From an uncultured Oscillospiraceae bacterium (GTDB taxonomy: Bacteria; Bacillota; Clostridia; Oscillospirales; Oscillospiraceae), in the NCBI GenBank assembly GCA_910587505.1, contig CAJULD010000047.1, positions 1-20,631 of the forward strand: a DNA stretch of 20,631 bases, given 5' to 3'. The notes under the pieces are model-generated. The model was not told the DNA's origin. It made no database searches and saw only the letters and a list, made by a program, of their open reading frames with translations. Both the position numbers and the translations under genes were made by a program. Shown piece by piece: positions 1-6,515 of this stretch (its first letter is position 1; each line of letters opens with the position of its first letter).

Positions 1-1167
1 CGCCTGCTCACCGAAATGGCCAGCGGCAAAATTCCTGACATCATTGACCTGGGCAGCGGTGAGTACGGGATGTCTTACCAGCAACTGGTCCGCAAGGGGT
101 ATCTGGAGGACCTGTGGCCATACATCAACAGCGACGCAGCTCTGAACAATGGGCAGCTTTTTGAAGCGCCGCTGAAGGCCGCCGAGGTGGAAGGCGGCCT
201 GTATACCATATTCAGCTACGTTTCAGTCAACACGCTGGTTGGCGAGGAACGGATCGTTGGGAAACGCTATAACTGGAATCTGACAGAACTGATGGAGGCT
301 TTCTCCTCCATGCCGGATGAATCCACCGTACTGGAATATTACCGGACCAGAGATGAGATGTTTTCCTACGTCTTCCGAATGAGTGTAGACGGCTACCTGG
401 ACTGGGAAACCGGGGAGGACCGCTTTGACAGCGACAGCTTCCGGGCGGCGCTGGAATTTGTGAACAGCTTCCCGAATGATTTCCCCAGTCTGGACTTCGA
501 GGGAGGGCTGCAAAAAGCCAAAGTGGAGACAGGGGATCGGGTGCGGGAAGGCCGGCAGATGCTGAGCATGCATGATATTTATGTCCCGGCAATGGTACGT
601 GCGCTGGATATAGCTTATGGTCACAGTGGGAAGACTTCTTTTATCGGCTATCCCACCGAAGATGGCAGCGCGGGCAGTACCTTTGTCATTCAGGGCAGAA
701 AGCTGGCCATGTCGTCCACCTGTCAGGATAAGGAGGCGGTGTGGGAATTCCTTCGGGAGATGCTTCTTCCCAAGCTGCGCAACCCAGAATCGGCGTTTTG
801 GGCACAGAAAATCCCCATCAACCGTGCTGACCAGGATAAAGTCATGGATGTCTTTACTAATCCTCCGGATTATATTGGAGGCAATTATTACGACTTCTTC
901 CATGATAAAGAAGATTACAATGCGCATGATTTTATCTATGAACCGAGCAAACTGTCCGGAATCAAGGTTGTCTCAATCACAGCGGATGAGGCAGGCCGGT
1001 TTATAGACTTCATCAACCACGTAGAAAAAATCGACCTGTATGACACGGATCTGTACGATATTGTGTACGAGGCCTGCGGTCCCTACCTGTCCGGGGACCG
1101 CAGCATGGAGGATACGATCCGGAACATTCAGAACAAGGTGAAAATCTACTGGAACGAGAACCGGTAA
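1..1167 (+). CDS. Extracellular solute-binding protein, 5'-truncated
   Basis: The reading frame is open from base 1 (R-L-L-T-E before the first Met at 16), so the N-terminus, including any lipoprotein signal, lies outside the window. About 388 residues are visible. The segment with GKIPDIIDLG near the visible start is typical of family 1 ABC-transporter solute-binding proteins, in which this strand follows the first lobe. The later DKEAVWEFLREML stretch matches the helix usually seen before the C-terminal lobe. Such proteins are anchored outside the membrane and deliver sugars or oligosaccharides to an ABC permease. No permease gene is visible; it may lie upstream. The substrate cannot be read from the sequence. 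The gene ends 30 bases before a long palindrome containing the CIRCE operator of the next gene. Confidence 0.85.
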   Translation, partial: RLLTEMASGKIPDIIDLGSGEYGMSYQQLVRKGYLEDLWPYINSDAALNNGQLFEAPLKAAEVEGGLYTIFSYVSVNTLVGEERIVGKRYNWNLTELMEAFSSMPDESTVLEYYRTRDEMFSYVFRMSVDGYLDWETGEDRFDSDSFRAALEFVNSFPNDFPSLDFEGGLQKAKVETGDRVREGRQMLSMHDIYVPAMVRALDIAYGHSGKTSFIGYPTEDGSAGSTFVIQGRKLAMSSTCQDKEAVWEFLREMLLPKLRNPESAFWAQKIPINRADQDKVMDVFTNPPDYIGGNYYDFFHDKEDYNAHDFIYEPSKLSGIKVVSITADEAGRFIDFINHVEKIDLYDTDLYDIVYEACGPYLSGDRSMEDTIRNIQNKVKIYWNENR

Positions 1168-1180
1168 AAAACGCCGAGAT

Positions 1181-1241
1181 TGTCCGGTCTGTGAATTTTA
1201 GCACTCTCGATACGAGAGTGCTAAAATTCACAGACCGGACA
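1181..1241. repeat. Perfect 29-bp inverted repeat with 3-nt loop, enclosing CIRCE
   Basis: Bases 1181-1209 are the exact reverse complement of 1213-1241, around the loop ATA. The CIRCE operator is the inner part; the outer arms (TGTCCGGTCTGTGAATTT and its complement) extend the symmetry far beyond the operator. As RNA read through from the upstream gene it would form a very stable hairpin. No T-run follows, so it is not a classical intrinsic terminator. Confidence 0.9.
1198..1224 (+). promoter_or_regulatory. CIRCE element (HrcA operator)
   Basis: The sequence is TTAGCACTC, nine bases, GAGTGCTAA, an exact match to the CIRCE consensus bound by the heat-shock repressor HrcA. It lies 92 bases upstream of the Hsp20 start codon. 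A possible sigma-A promoter overlaps it (TTAGCA at 1198, 18-base spacer, TAAAAT at 1222), so bound HrcA would block RNA polymerase. The promoter is only a guess because the same bases form the operator. Confidence 0.93.
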
Positions 1242-1315
1242 TATTATTTACTGGATTTGTTCATACTTGAAGAGCATACTGTGTTCATCAACAAAAAAAC
1301 AGGAGGATTTGAACC

Positions 1316-1738
1316 ATGTTTGAAATGATGCCTTTTTCCCGCGGTGTAGATCTGTACCGCCCCTTCCGGGATCTGGAGGAGCTGGAGCGCAGCATGTTCT
1401 CCGGCAACGGTCTGACCGCCTTCCGGACCGATATCAGGGATATCGGGGACGCCTATCTGCTGGAGGCTGACCTGCCCGGCATGAAGAAGGAGGATATCCA
1501 CATCGACATCGACGGGGACCGGCTGTCTATCAGCGCGGAGCGCAGCGCCGTCAGGGAGCAGGAAAACGACGGTTACATCCGCTGTGAGCGGTCTTACGGA
1601 TCCTTCTCCCGCAGCTTTGACATTTCCGGCATACGGGGAGAGGATATCTCCGCCACCTATGAGGACGGCGTGCTGAAGCTGACGCTGCCCAGGCAGGTAC
1701 AGCGCGAGCCCGCCAGCAGGCGGCTGGAGATCCGGTAA
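1316..1738 (+). CDS. Hsp20/alpha-crystallin small heat-shock protein
   Basis: A 140-residue protein that would act in the cytoplasm as an ATP-independent holdase, binding unfolding proteins as an oligomer. The alpha-crystallin domain spans about residues 40-130: the DIGDAYLLEADLPGMKKEDI segment is the typical start and DGVLKLTLP is the conserved G-V-L motif. The C-terminal LEIR is an I/L-x-I/V-type tail that docks onto neighbouring subunits. The length is usual for the family. The start is set by AGGAGG at 1301, nine bases before ATG. The gene stands alone between two hairpins and is probably heat-induced through HrcA release from the CIRCE site upstream. Other HrcA-regulon genes such as groESL are not in the window. 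Confidence 0.96.
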   Translation: MFEMMPFSRGVDLYRPFRDLEELERSMFSGNGLTAFRTDIRDIGDAYLLEADLPGMKKEDIHIDIDGDRLSISAERSAVREQENDGYIRCERSYGSFSRSFDISGIRGEDISATYEDGVLKLTLPRQVQREPASRRLEIR

Positions 1739-1757
1739 AACGCGCTGCAAGAACACC

Positions 1758-1792
1758 AGGAGCTCCCGCCGGTTTTTCCGGCGGGAGCTCCT
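1758..1792 (+). terminator. Stem-loop after hsp20
   Basis: A 15-bp stem (1758-1772 with 1778-1792) encloses a TTTTT loop, 20 bases after the Hsp20 stop codon. No U-tract follows on the plus strand, so termination strength is uncertain; it may also protect the 3' end of the mRNA. Confidence 0.6.
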
Positions 1793-1816
1793 CCCACGTT
1801 GTAACAAAACTGTAAC

Positions 1817-1844
1817 TGGACATTTCCGGGAATCGTGGTATACT
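1817..1844 (+). promoter_or_regulatory. Sigma-A promoter of the ABC-F leader RNA
   Basis: The -35 box TGGACA (1817-1822, 5 of 6) is separated by 16 bases from the -10 box TATACT (1839-1844, 5 of 6), with a TG extended -10 element at 1836. Transcription should start near 1851. This is the best vegetative promoter seen between hsp20 and the ABC-F gene. Confidence 0.75.
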
Positions 1845-1877
1845 GAAACCAGTTTAATAATGGGAAAGGGTGAAAAA

Positions 1878-1889
1878 ATGATCGGCTGA
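1878..1889 (+). promoter_or_regulatory. Three-codon uORF (Met-Ile-Gly-stop) in the ABC-F leader
   Basis: ATG ATC GGC TGA follows the Shine-Dalgarno-like run GGGAAAGGG (1862-1870) by seven bases and lies about 27 bases into the predicted transcript. A ribosome stalled here by an antibiotic could change folding of the downstream leader. The peptide itself is too short to identify; the evidence is position and ribosome site only. Confidence 0.5.
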
Positions 1890-2043
1890 TTTGATTTTCG
1901 TGTGACTGGATGCGTTTAAAGGACACCGTGCGCTGCGCGGGGTCTGGTCCATGTTGCCGGAAGTCAGAGGATGCCAGGTCATGGGGGCGGTAAAATGCCG
2001 TCCGGCCGGAGCGTCTTGCTTCGGCGCGCCCTGCTGCATTTTC

Positions 2044-2076
2044 AAGCGCTTCCGGCTCAACCGGAAGCGCTTTTTT
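2044..2076 (+). terminator. Intrinsic terminator/attenuator upstream of the ABC-F gene
   Basis: A perfect 12-bp stem (AAGCGCTTCCGG with CCGGAAGCGCTT) has a five-base CTCAA loop and runs into six T residues. This is the strongest canonical terminator in the window. It lies 181 bases before the ABC-F start codon and after a promoter, so it should stop most leader transcripts unless it is disrupted. Confidence 0.85.
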
Positions 2077-2089
2077 GCGTCCAAAGAGA

Positions 2090-2224
2090 TTCCTTTTTCC
2101 TGAAAAAAGGAGCGAAAAGAACTTTGGGAATTCCATATTCTATTTCACAGTAAAATTTCTTAAAAGCTTTGGGCCGCCACGGGCGGCCCGCTGGACAAAG
2201 CCCCAGCGGGTTTGGGCGGAGCCC
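2090..2224 (+). repeat. Dispersed intergenic repeat, copy A
   Basis: It begins with a hairpin (CCTTTTT with AAAAAGG around CCTGA), continues with AAAGAACTTTGGG, then AAAATTTCTTAAAAG, and ends in GC-rich hairpins: 2171-2178 with 2182-2189, 2187-2194 with 2203-2210, and GGGCGGAGCCC. The same order of blocks occurs in copy B at 14737. It lies between the attenuator terminator and the ABC-F ribosome site, so it would be part of the ABC-F 5' untranslated region. Confidence 0.7.
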
Positions 2225-2256
2225 AATAGTATGTCATAAAAGGGGAGATGCCGTTT

Positions 2257-3816
2257 ATGCTGCAAGTAAAAGATCTGACGCTGACCCACCGGAAGGACCT
2301 GCGCGTGCTGGTGGATCATTTTTCCTTCACCCTGGGGGACGGGGACAAAGCGGTCATCATCGGGGAGGAGGGCAACGGAAAATCCACCCTGCTGAAATGG
2401 ATTTACGATCCATCTCTGATTGCCTCCTACTGCGAGTGGAGCGGGGAGGTTGCCGGAAAGCCGGGGCCTGTGGGCTATCTGGCACAGGATCTGACCGAAG
2501 AAGAAAAGAGGGGGAGCGTTTACGATTTCTGCGCCGCGTCTCCGTTTTTCTTCGACGTGACCCCCAGGGATCTGGCGGAGATCGCCAGGCAGCTCCGCTT
2601 TCCGGCGGAGGAGTTCTACAGCGACCGTCCGGTGTCCAGTCTCTCCGGTGGAGAGCGGATCAAGCTCCAGCTGGGACGGCTTCTGTTTGGCCGGCCGGCG
2701 GCGCTGCTGCTGGACGAGCCGTCCAGCGACGTGGATCTGGAGACGCTGCAATGGCTGGAGGCATGGCTGCGCGCCTATCCGGGGACGGCGCTCTATATCT
2801 CCCACGATGAGACGCTGATCGAGAACACGGCGACGGTGGTCCTCCATATCGAGCACCCCCGGGAGGGAAAGCCGCCCCGCTGCACCGCCCACCGGCTGGA
2901 CTACCGGACCTATACCCGGAGAAGATCGGACGCTCTGGCCGATCAGACCCGGCAGGCGAGAAAGGAGAAGGCGGAGTACGACAGGAAAATGGAAAAATAC
3001 CGCCGTGTCCAGCAGAGTGTGGAACACGCCCAGAACGCAATCTCCCGTCAGAACCCCAGCGGGGGACGCCTGCTGAAAAAGAAAATGCACACGGTGTTGT
3101 CCATGGGCCGGCGGTTTGAGCGGGAGGCGGAGAATATGACCCGGCTGCCGGAGGTGGAGGAGGCCGCGTTTCTCCGGTTTCCGGAGGACACGGCCCTTCC
3201 GCCGGGAAAGACGGTGCTGCATCTGGACCTGCCGGAGCTGCGGGCGGGGGAGAAGCTGCTGGCGGAGAATCTCCGGCTCCACGTTTCCGGCGGAGAAAAG
3301 GTGGGGATTCTGGGTCCCAACGGGGCGGGGAAGACCACGCTGCTGCGTCGCGTTGCGGGGGAGCTGCTGAAGCGCCGGGACCTCCACGCCGCCTACATGT
3401 CTCAGGATTATGCCGATACCCTGCCTCTGGACCTTACGCTGGTAGAGTACCTGGCTCCGGAGGGGGATACCGCGTCCCTGACCAGGGCCCGGACCTATCT
3501 GGGCAGCATCCGCTTTACCCGTCAGGAGATGGTCCACGCCATCCGGGAACTCTCCGGCGGGCAGAAGGCCAAGCTGCTGCTGACCAGAATGATGCTGGAT
3601 GGGGTGAACGTGCTGATTCTGGACGAGCCGACGCGAAATTTTTCGCCTGTCTCCGGGCCCAGGGTGCGGGAGGCGCTGGCGGAGTATCAGGGGACCATTA
3701 TCAGCGTATCCCATGACCGGAAGTTTCTGACGCAGGTGTGCCATACGCTGTACCGGTTCACGGAAAGAGGGCTGGTCCCCGTGGAGCGGGAGGAGTTGAT
3801 GGAAGAGGTTAATTGA
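2257..3816 (+). CDS. ABC-F ATPase, probable ribosome-protection antibiotic resistance protein
   Basis: This 519-residue protein has two ATP-binding cassettes and no membrane segments, the ABC-F layout. Cassette 1: Walker A GEEGNGKST (36-44), signature LSGGE (129), Walker B ALLLDEP (149), switch His183. Cassette 2: GPNGAGKTT (353-361), LSGGQ (432), VLILDEP (452), His486. A charged linker at about 220-310 separates them and would reach the peptidyl-transferase centre in resistance-type members, which eject ribosome-bound drugs. The usual LDEPTNHLD is replaced by LDEPSSDVD in cassette 1 and LDEPTRNFSP in cassette 2. AGGGGAG at 2241-2247 abuts the ATG at 2248, so I chose the ATG at 2257, nine bases downstream. 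The attenuator-like leader supports a drug-inducible role. A housekeeping ABC-F such as EttA-like is less likely. Confidence 0.85.
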   Translation: MLQVKDLTLTHRKDLRVLVDHFSFTLGDGDKAVIIGEEGNGKSTLLKWIYDPSLIASYCEWSGEVAGKPGPVGYLAQDLTEEEKRGSVYDFCAASPFFFDVTPRDLAEIARQLRFPAEEFYSDRPVSSLSGGERIKLQLGRLLFGRPAALLLDEPSSDVDLETLQWLEAWLRAYPGTALYISHDETLIENTATVVLHIEHPREGKPPRCTAHRLDYRTYTRRRSDALADQTRQARKEKAEYDRKMEKYRRVQQSVEHAQNAISRQNPSGGRLLKKKMHTVLSMGRRFEREAENMTRLPEVEEAAFLRFPEDTALPPGKTVLHLDLPELRAGEKLLAENLRLHVSGGEKVGILGPNGAGKTTLLRRVAGELLKRRDLHAAYMSQDYADTLPLDLTLVEYLAPEGDTASLTRARTYLGSIRFTRQEMVHAIRELSGGQKAKLLLTRMMLDGVNVLILDEPTRNFSPVSGPRVREALAEYQGTIISVSHDRKFLTQVCHTLYRFTERGLVPVEREELMEEVN

Positions 3817-3878
3817 GGAATCCACGCTGAGAGAAAGGAGGAATCCGGTTTTGCTCAGACCAGATCGGTTTGCATAGC

Positions 3879-3920
3879 GCGGCTATTGCAAATAAGTAAG
3901 TAAATAGAGGTAATAGCCGC
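3879..3920 (+). other. Inverted repeat upstream of the DUF1062-like gene
   Basis: GCGGCTATT (3879-3887) is the exact reverse complement of 3912-3920, with a 24-base AT-rich loop. It is 28 bases before the next start codon. It could be an operator or an RNA hairpin. I found no convincing promoter in this 130-base gap. Confidence 0.35.
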
Positions 3921-3948
3921 CGTATCGGAAGGAAAAACAGGAGATACG

Positions 3949-4257
3949 ATGCGCTATTCAAACAAAAAAGAATATGAGGTTATCCACAGATGCGCCCGCT
4001 GCGGGCGAAAAGCGGTTTTTATCAATACCCGCCGTTTCCGTGTTAACGCTAACGGGAACAGGCTGGACGTCTGGCTGATTTATCAGTGCAAGAAGTGTAA
4101 GCACACCCTGAATATTCCAATCTGTGAACGCATCTCGCCGCAAAAAATTCCCAGGGAGCTCTACGAGGGCTTTCTTGCCAATGAGGAAAGCCTTGCCATT
4201 CAATACGGATCGGATACCGCCCTGTTCAAAAGGAATCATATTGTTACGGCAAAGTAA
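3949..4257 (+). CDS. DUF1062-like zinc-ribbon protein, possibly C-terminally shortened
   Basis: A 102-residue protein with two CxxC pairs (Cys15/Cys18 and Cys47/Cys50) that would bind one zinc ion. The FRVNANGNRLDVWLIYQCKKC segment between them resembles the conserved core of DUF1062, a family of unknown function. From memory, family members are near 200 residues, so this one would be about half length; the frame ends cleanly at TAA after NHIVTAK with no obvious continuation. The ribosome site is CAGGAGA at 3938. It is 17 bases from the DJ-1/PfpI gene and probably co-transcribed with it. No function is proposed beyond metal binding. Confidence 0.65.
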   Translation: MRYSNKKEYEVIHRCARCGRKAVFINTRRFRVNANGNRLDVWLIYQCKKCKHTLNIPICERISPQKIPRELYEGFLANEESLAIQYGSDTALFKRNHIVTAK

Positions 4258-4274
4258 AAAGAGGAGGAAGTCTT

Positions 4275-4940
4275 ATGAAAAAAGCCGCAGTCATGCTATA
4301 CCCGCTGTTTTCCATGCAGGAAATCAGCTGCACCACGGAGCTGTTCAAATTCTATGATAAGGAGATCGTCACCTTCTCCGCCGGACGGGAGGCGGTGAAG
4401 AGCGAGGACGGGTTTACCGTTCTGCCGGACAAGTCCTTTGAGGATTTTTGCCGGGAGGACTTCGACTGCCTGATCCTGCCTGGCATCTGGGAGCCGCTGC
4501 CGGTAATGCTGGATGAACGGAATATCCGGTTTCTGAGACAGTTTTGCGGGGATGAAAGTATTGTCATCGCCGCCATATCCTCGTCGCCTCTGCTGCTGGG
4601 GAAGGCGGGGCTGCTGGAGGGCAGGCGCTTTACTCACGGTTTGTTTGAGGAATTTCTGGACGCCTTTCCGGTGGTGCCGCGAGAGGGGGTCGTGCGGACT
4701 TATCTGGTGGAGGACGGCAATCTGATTACCGCCCACGGCGGGGCGTTTCGGGAGTTTGCCTCGGCGACAGGCCGCAGGGTGGGCATTGACTGTCCGGATA
4801 CCGTTTTTTCCGGCATGGCAGGGGAAGAGTATACGGAAGAGGACTTTATCTTTCATTTTCCCCCGGAGGCCATGGAAGAGGTCCGCGCCGACTGGGCCAG
4901 ATGGGAGGAGGAAGCCAGAGAGAGAATTGAACAAAGGTAA
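4275..4940 (+). CDS. DJ-1/PfpI family protein lacking the nucleophilic cysteine
   Basis: A 221-residue protein of the DJ-1/PfpI (class I glutamine-amidotransferase-like) fold. The N-terminal KKAAVMLYPLFSMQEI strand, the CLILPG turn (65-70) and the elbow followed by PLLLGKAGLLEGRRFT (105-120) are typical. In active members the elbow reads A-I-C-x-x-P; here it is A-I-S-S-S-P, putting Ser102 where the reactive Cys should be. Glyoxalase, protease or peroxide-sensing chemistry that needs the Cys is therefore doubtful, and a binding or regulatory role is possible. GAGGAGG at 4261 precedes the ATG. It follows the zinc-ribbon gene closely and is followed by a stem-loop. Confidence 0.85.
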   Translation: MKKAAVMLYPLFSMQEISCTTELFKFYDKEIVTFSAGREAVKSEDGFTVLPDKSFEDFCREDFDCLILPGIWEPLPVMLDERNIRFLRQFCGDESIVIAAISSSPLLLGKAGLLEGRRFTHGLFEEFLDAFPVVPREGVVRTYLVEDGNLITAHGGAFREFASATGRRVGIDCPDTVFSGMAGEEYTEEDFIFHFPPEAMEEVRADWARWEEEARERIEQR

Positions 4941-4958
4941 AGTTTTGTTTAATTTTAA

Positions 4959-4985
4959 AGAGCCGCCTGCCGGACAGGCGGCTCT
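4959..4985 (+). terminator. Stem-loop after the DJ-1/PfpI gene
   Basis: An 11-bp GC-rich stem (AGAGCCGCCTG with CAGGCGGCTCT) with a five-base loop, 18 bases after the stop codon. The A/T-rich flank is on the upstream side, so the U-tract is absent for plus-strand transcripts. The remaining 4986-5124 shows nothing I can identify. Confidence 0.55.
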
Positions 4986-5124
4986 ACGGCGCGTCGGCTG
5001 CTTTGTTCGGATCTCTGGTACAGTTTGCCGGCAGGAGAGTTGAAAATCAGCGAACATATGGAACGGCCCCCTTTGCCCAAAAAGAAAAGAATGTCTGCTT
5101 CTACAAAAAATTTACAATTACTAC

Positions 5125-5153
5125 TTTTCAAACGCCTCAAAATATATTAAAAT
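5125..5153 (+). promoter_or_regulatory. Probable sigma-A promoter of the pyrH operon
   Basis: TTTTCA (5125-5130, 4 of 6) and TAAAAT (5148-5153, 5 of 6) are 17 bases apart in a locally AT-rich stretch, ending 58 bases before the pyrH start codon. No other promoter of this quality appears before ispG, so it probably drives the whole operon. Confidence 0.55.
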
Positions 5154-5211
5154 AGAGGGCAGCGTGAAACCGATAAATTTCCAACCGGGAAGAAAGTGGA
5201 GGGAAGCGCCT

Positions 5212-5940
5212 ATGGAGGAACCGAAATACAGGAGAGTCCTGCTGAAGATCAGCGGCGAAGCGCTGGCAGGGGAGAAGCACTTCGGACTGGACTTTGAAGT
5301 AATCAGTCAGGTGGGCGACGTCATTAAAGAGGCCGTGGCGATGGGCGTTCAGGTGGGCGTGGTCATCGGCGCGGGCAATTTCTGGCGGGGAGCCAAGGAC
5401 GGCGGCGGCCGCATGGAGCGCACGCGGGCCGATCACATGGGGATGCTGGGTACCGCCATGAACTGTCTGGCTGTGGCCGACGTACTGGAACAGAAGGGCG
5501 TGGCCGCCAGAGTTCAGACCGCGCTGGAGATGCGGGCCGTGGCGGAACCCTATGTCCGTGGCCGTGCCATCCATCATCTGGAGCAGGGAAGGGTGGTCAT
5601 CTTCGGCTGCGGCACCGGCAACCCCTTCTTTTCCACCGACACGGCCGCGGTGCTCCGGGCCGCGGAGATCGGCGCGGATGTCATCCTGCTTGCCAAGAAT
5701 GTGGACGGCGTATACAGCGCCGACCCTGTCCGCGATCCCGCCGCCGTAAAGTACGATGCGATCACCTATGACGAGGTTCTGGCCCGGCATCTGGCCGTCA
5801 TGGATTCCACCGCGTCCAGTCTGGCCATGGATAATCACATCCCCGTGCTGCTTTTTGCCCTGAAGGACCCCTATAACATTATCCGCGCGCTGAAAGGCGA
5901 GAAGATAGGAACGATTGTGAAGGAGGATACAACAAAATGA
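5212..5940 (+). CDS. pyrH: UMP kinase
   Basis: A 242-residue cytoplasmic amino-acid-kinase-fold enzyme that phosphorylates UMP to UDP with ATP, the first committed step to UTP and CTP. Motifs in order: LKISGEAL (11-18, phosphate loop), GAGNFWRG (53-60), HMGMLGTAMN (75-84), GTGNPFFSTDTAA (134-146) and KNVDGVYSADP (162-172). The length is normal. An upstream in-frame GTG at 5164 lacks a ribosome site; GGAGGG at 5198-5203 is eight bases before the ATG at 5212, so I start there. Its last codon overlaps the frr start (ATGA), implying translational coupling. pyrH-frr-uppS-cdsA order is conserved across Firmicutes. Confidence 0.97.
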   Translation: MEEPKYRRVLLKISGEALAGEKHFGLDFEVISQVGDVIKEAVAMGVQVGVVIGAGNFWRGAKDGGGRMERTRADHMGMLGTAMNCLAVADVLEQKGVAARVQTALEMRAVAEPYVRGRAIHHLEQGRVVIFGCGTGNPFFSTDTAAVLRAAEIGADVILLAKNVDGVYSADPVRDPAAVKYDAITYDEVLARHLAVMDSTASSLAMDNHIPVLLFALKDPYNIIRALKGEKIGTIVKEDTTK

Positions 5941-6491
5941 AAAGCGAACTGAAGTCTTACGAGGAGCGCATGCGCAAATCCATTGCCTCCGTGGCGGCGG
6001 ATTTTGCCGCCGTTCGGGCGGGCCGGGCCAACGCAGCCGTGCTGGACCGGATCATGGTTGATTACTACGGTACTCCCACCCCCATTCATCAGATTGCCTC
6101 CATCGGCTCCCCGGATCCCCGGACTTTGACCATCCAGCCCTGGGACGCGGGGGCGGTGAAGCTGATCTGCAAGGCTATTCAGGAGTCCGACCTGGGCATC
6201 AACCCCCAGAACGACGGGAAGATCATCCGCTTGGCCTTCCCCCAGCTGACTGAGGAGCGCCGTAAGGATCTGGTCAGGCAGATCGCCAAATACGCCGAGG
6301 GCGGCAAGGTGGCCATTCGCAACATTCGCCGGGATGCGGTGGAGGACTTCAAGGCCCAAAAGAAGGCCAGCGAAATCACCGAAGACGATATGAAAATCGC
6401 CGAGAAGGACATCCAGAAGCTTACCGATGATATGTGCAGGGAGATCGATGAGCTGCTGGCAAAGAAGGAGAAGGAGCTGCTGGCGGTCTGA
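5937..6491 (+). CDS. frr: Ribosome recycling factor
   Basis: A 184-residue protein, the usual length for RRF, which with EF-G splits the post-termination ribosome. It shows the characteristic long coiled domain ends and hinge: YEERMRKSIASVAADFAAVRAGRA near the N-terminus, DYYGTPTPIHQIASI (about 42-56) in the small domain, and RKDLVRQIAKYAEGGKVAIRNIRRDA (about 105-130) in the return helix. GAAGGAGG lies just upstream of the ATG, within the end of pyrH, and the start overlaps the pyrH stop by four bases. It is followed by uppS after a short gap. Confidence 0.98.
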   Translation: MKSELKSYEERMRKSIASVAADFAAVRAGRANAAVLDRIMVDYYGTPTPIHQIASIGSPDPRTLTIQPWDAGAVKLICKAIQESDLGINPQNDGKIIRLAFPQLTEERRKDLVRQIAKYAEGGKVAIRNIRRDAVEDFKAQKKASEITEDDMKIAEKDIQKLTDDMCREIDELLAKKEKELLAV

Positions 6492-6515
6492 TCCGCCCGG
6501 CTCTGATTGGAAGGC

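Larger units (their letters stand above)
1851..2076 (+). ncRNA. Structured leader RNA, putative antibiotic-responsive attenuator of the ABC-F gene
   Basis: About 225 nt lie between a good promoter and a perfect intrinsic terminator, with no long ORF. Near the 5' end is a ribosome site followed by a three-codon uORF. Further hairpins are visible at 1985-2003 (GGGCGG with CCGTCC) and 2005-2025 (GCCGGAGC with GCTTCGGC). The left arm of the terminator can pair instead with 1956-1963 (GCCGGAAG, 8 bp perfect) or with 2005-2013 (9 bp, one bulge), so competing anti-terminators exist. Leaders of this design (uORF plus terminator) control ABC-F resistance genes in Bacillus and Listeria. The role here is inferred; an independent small RNA is the alternative. 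It did not match any riboswitch class I could recall. Confidence 0.6.

Noticed and set aside
1851..2076. Leader RNA considered as SRP RNA, 6S RNA or a metabolite riboswitch
   Set aside because: The GGTCAGG and GGAAG-like pieces are in the wrong order for SRP RNA, the two ends do not pair as in 6S RNA, and no riboswitch core motif I know is present.
2120..2160. A separate sigma-A promoter for the ABC-F gene inside repeat copy A
   Set aside because: TAAAAT at 2151 and TATTCT at 2136 resemble -10 boxes, but no acceptable -35 box is present at 16-18 bases.
2140..3825. A 561-codon open frame on the minus strand across the ABC-F gene
   Set aside because: It is rich in Arg, Pro, Gln and Gly without any recognisable domain, and the opposite strand holds a complete ABC-F gene with all motifs; such frames are common in GC-rich coding DNA.
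3851..3877. A TTG-started eight-codon frame after AAAGGAGG downstream of the ABC-F gene
   Set aside because: The ribosome site is good, but the start is weak and no terminator or attenuator follows it; chance is the simpler explanation.
6507..6515. TTG at 6507 as the uppS start
   Set aside because: No ribosome site lies upstream of it; ATG 6516 was kept, although its own site is unusually close.
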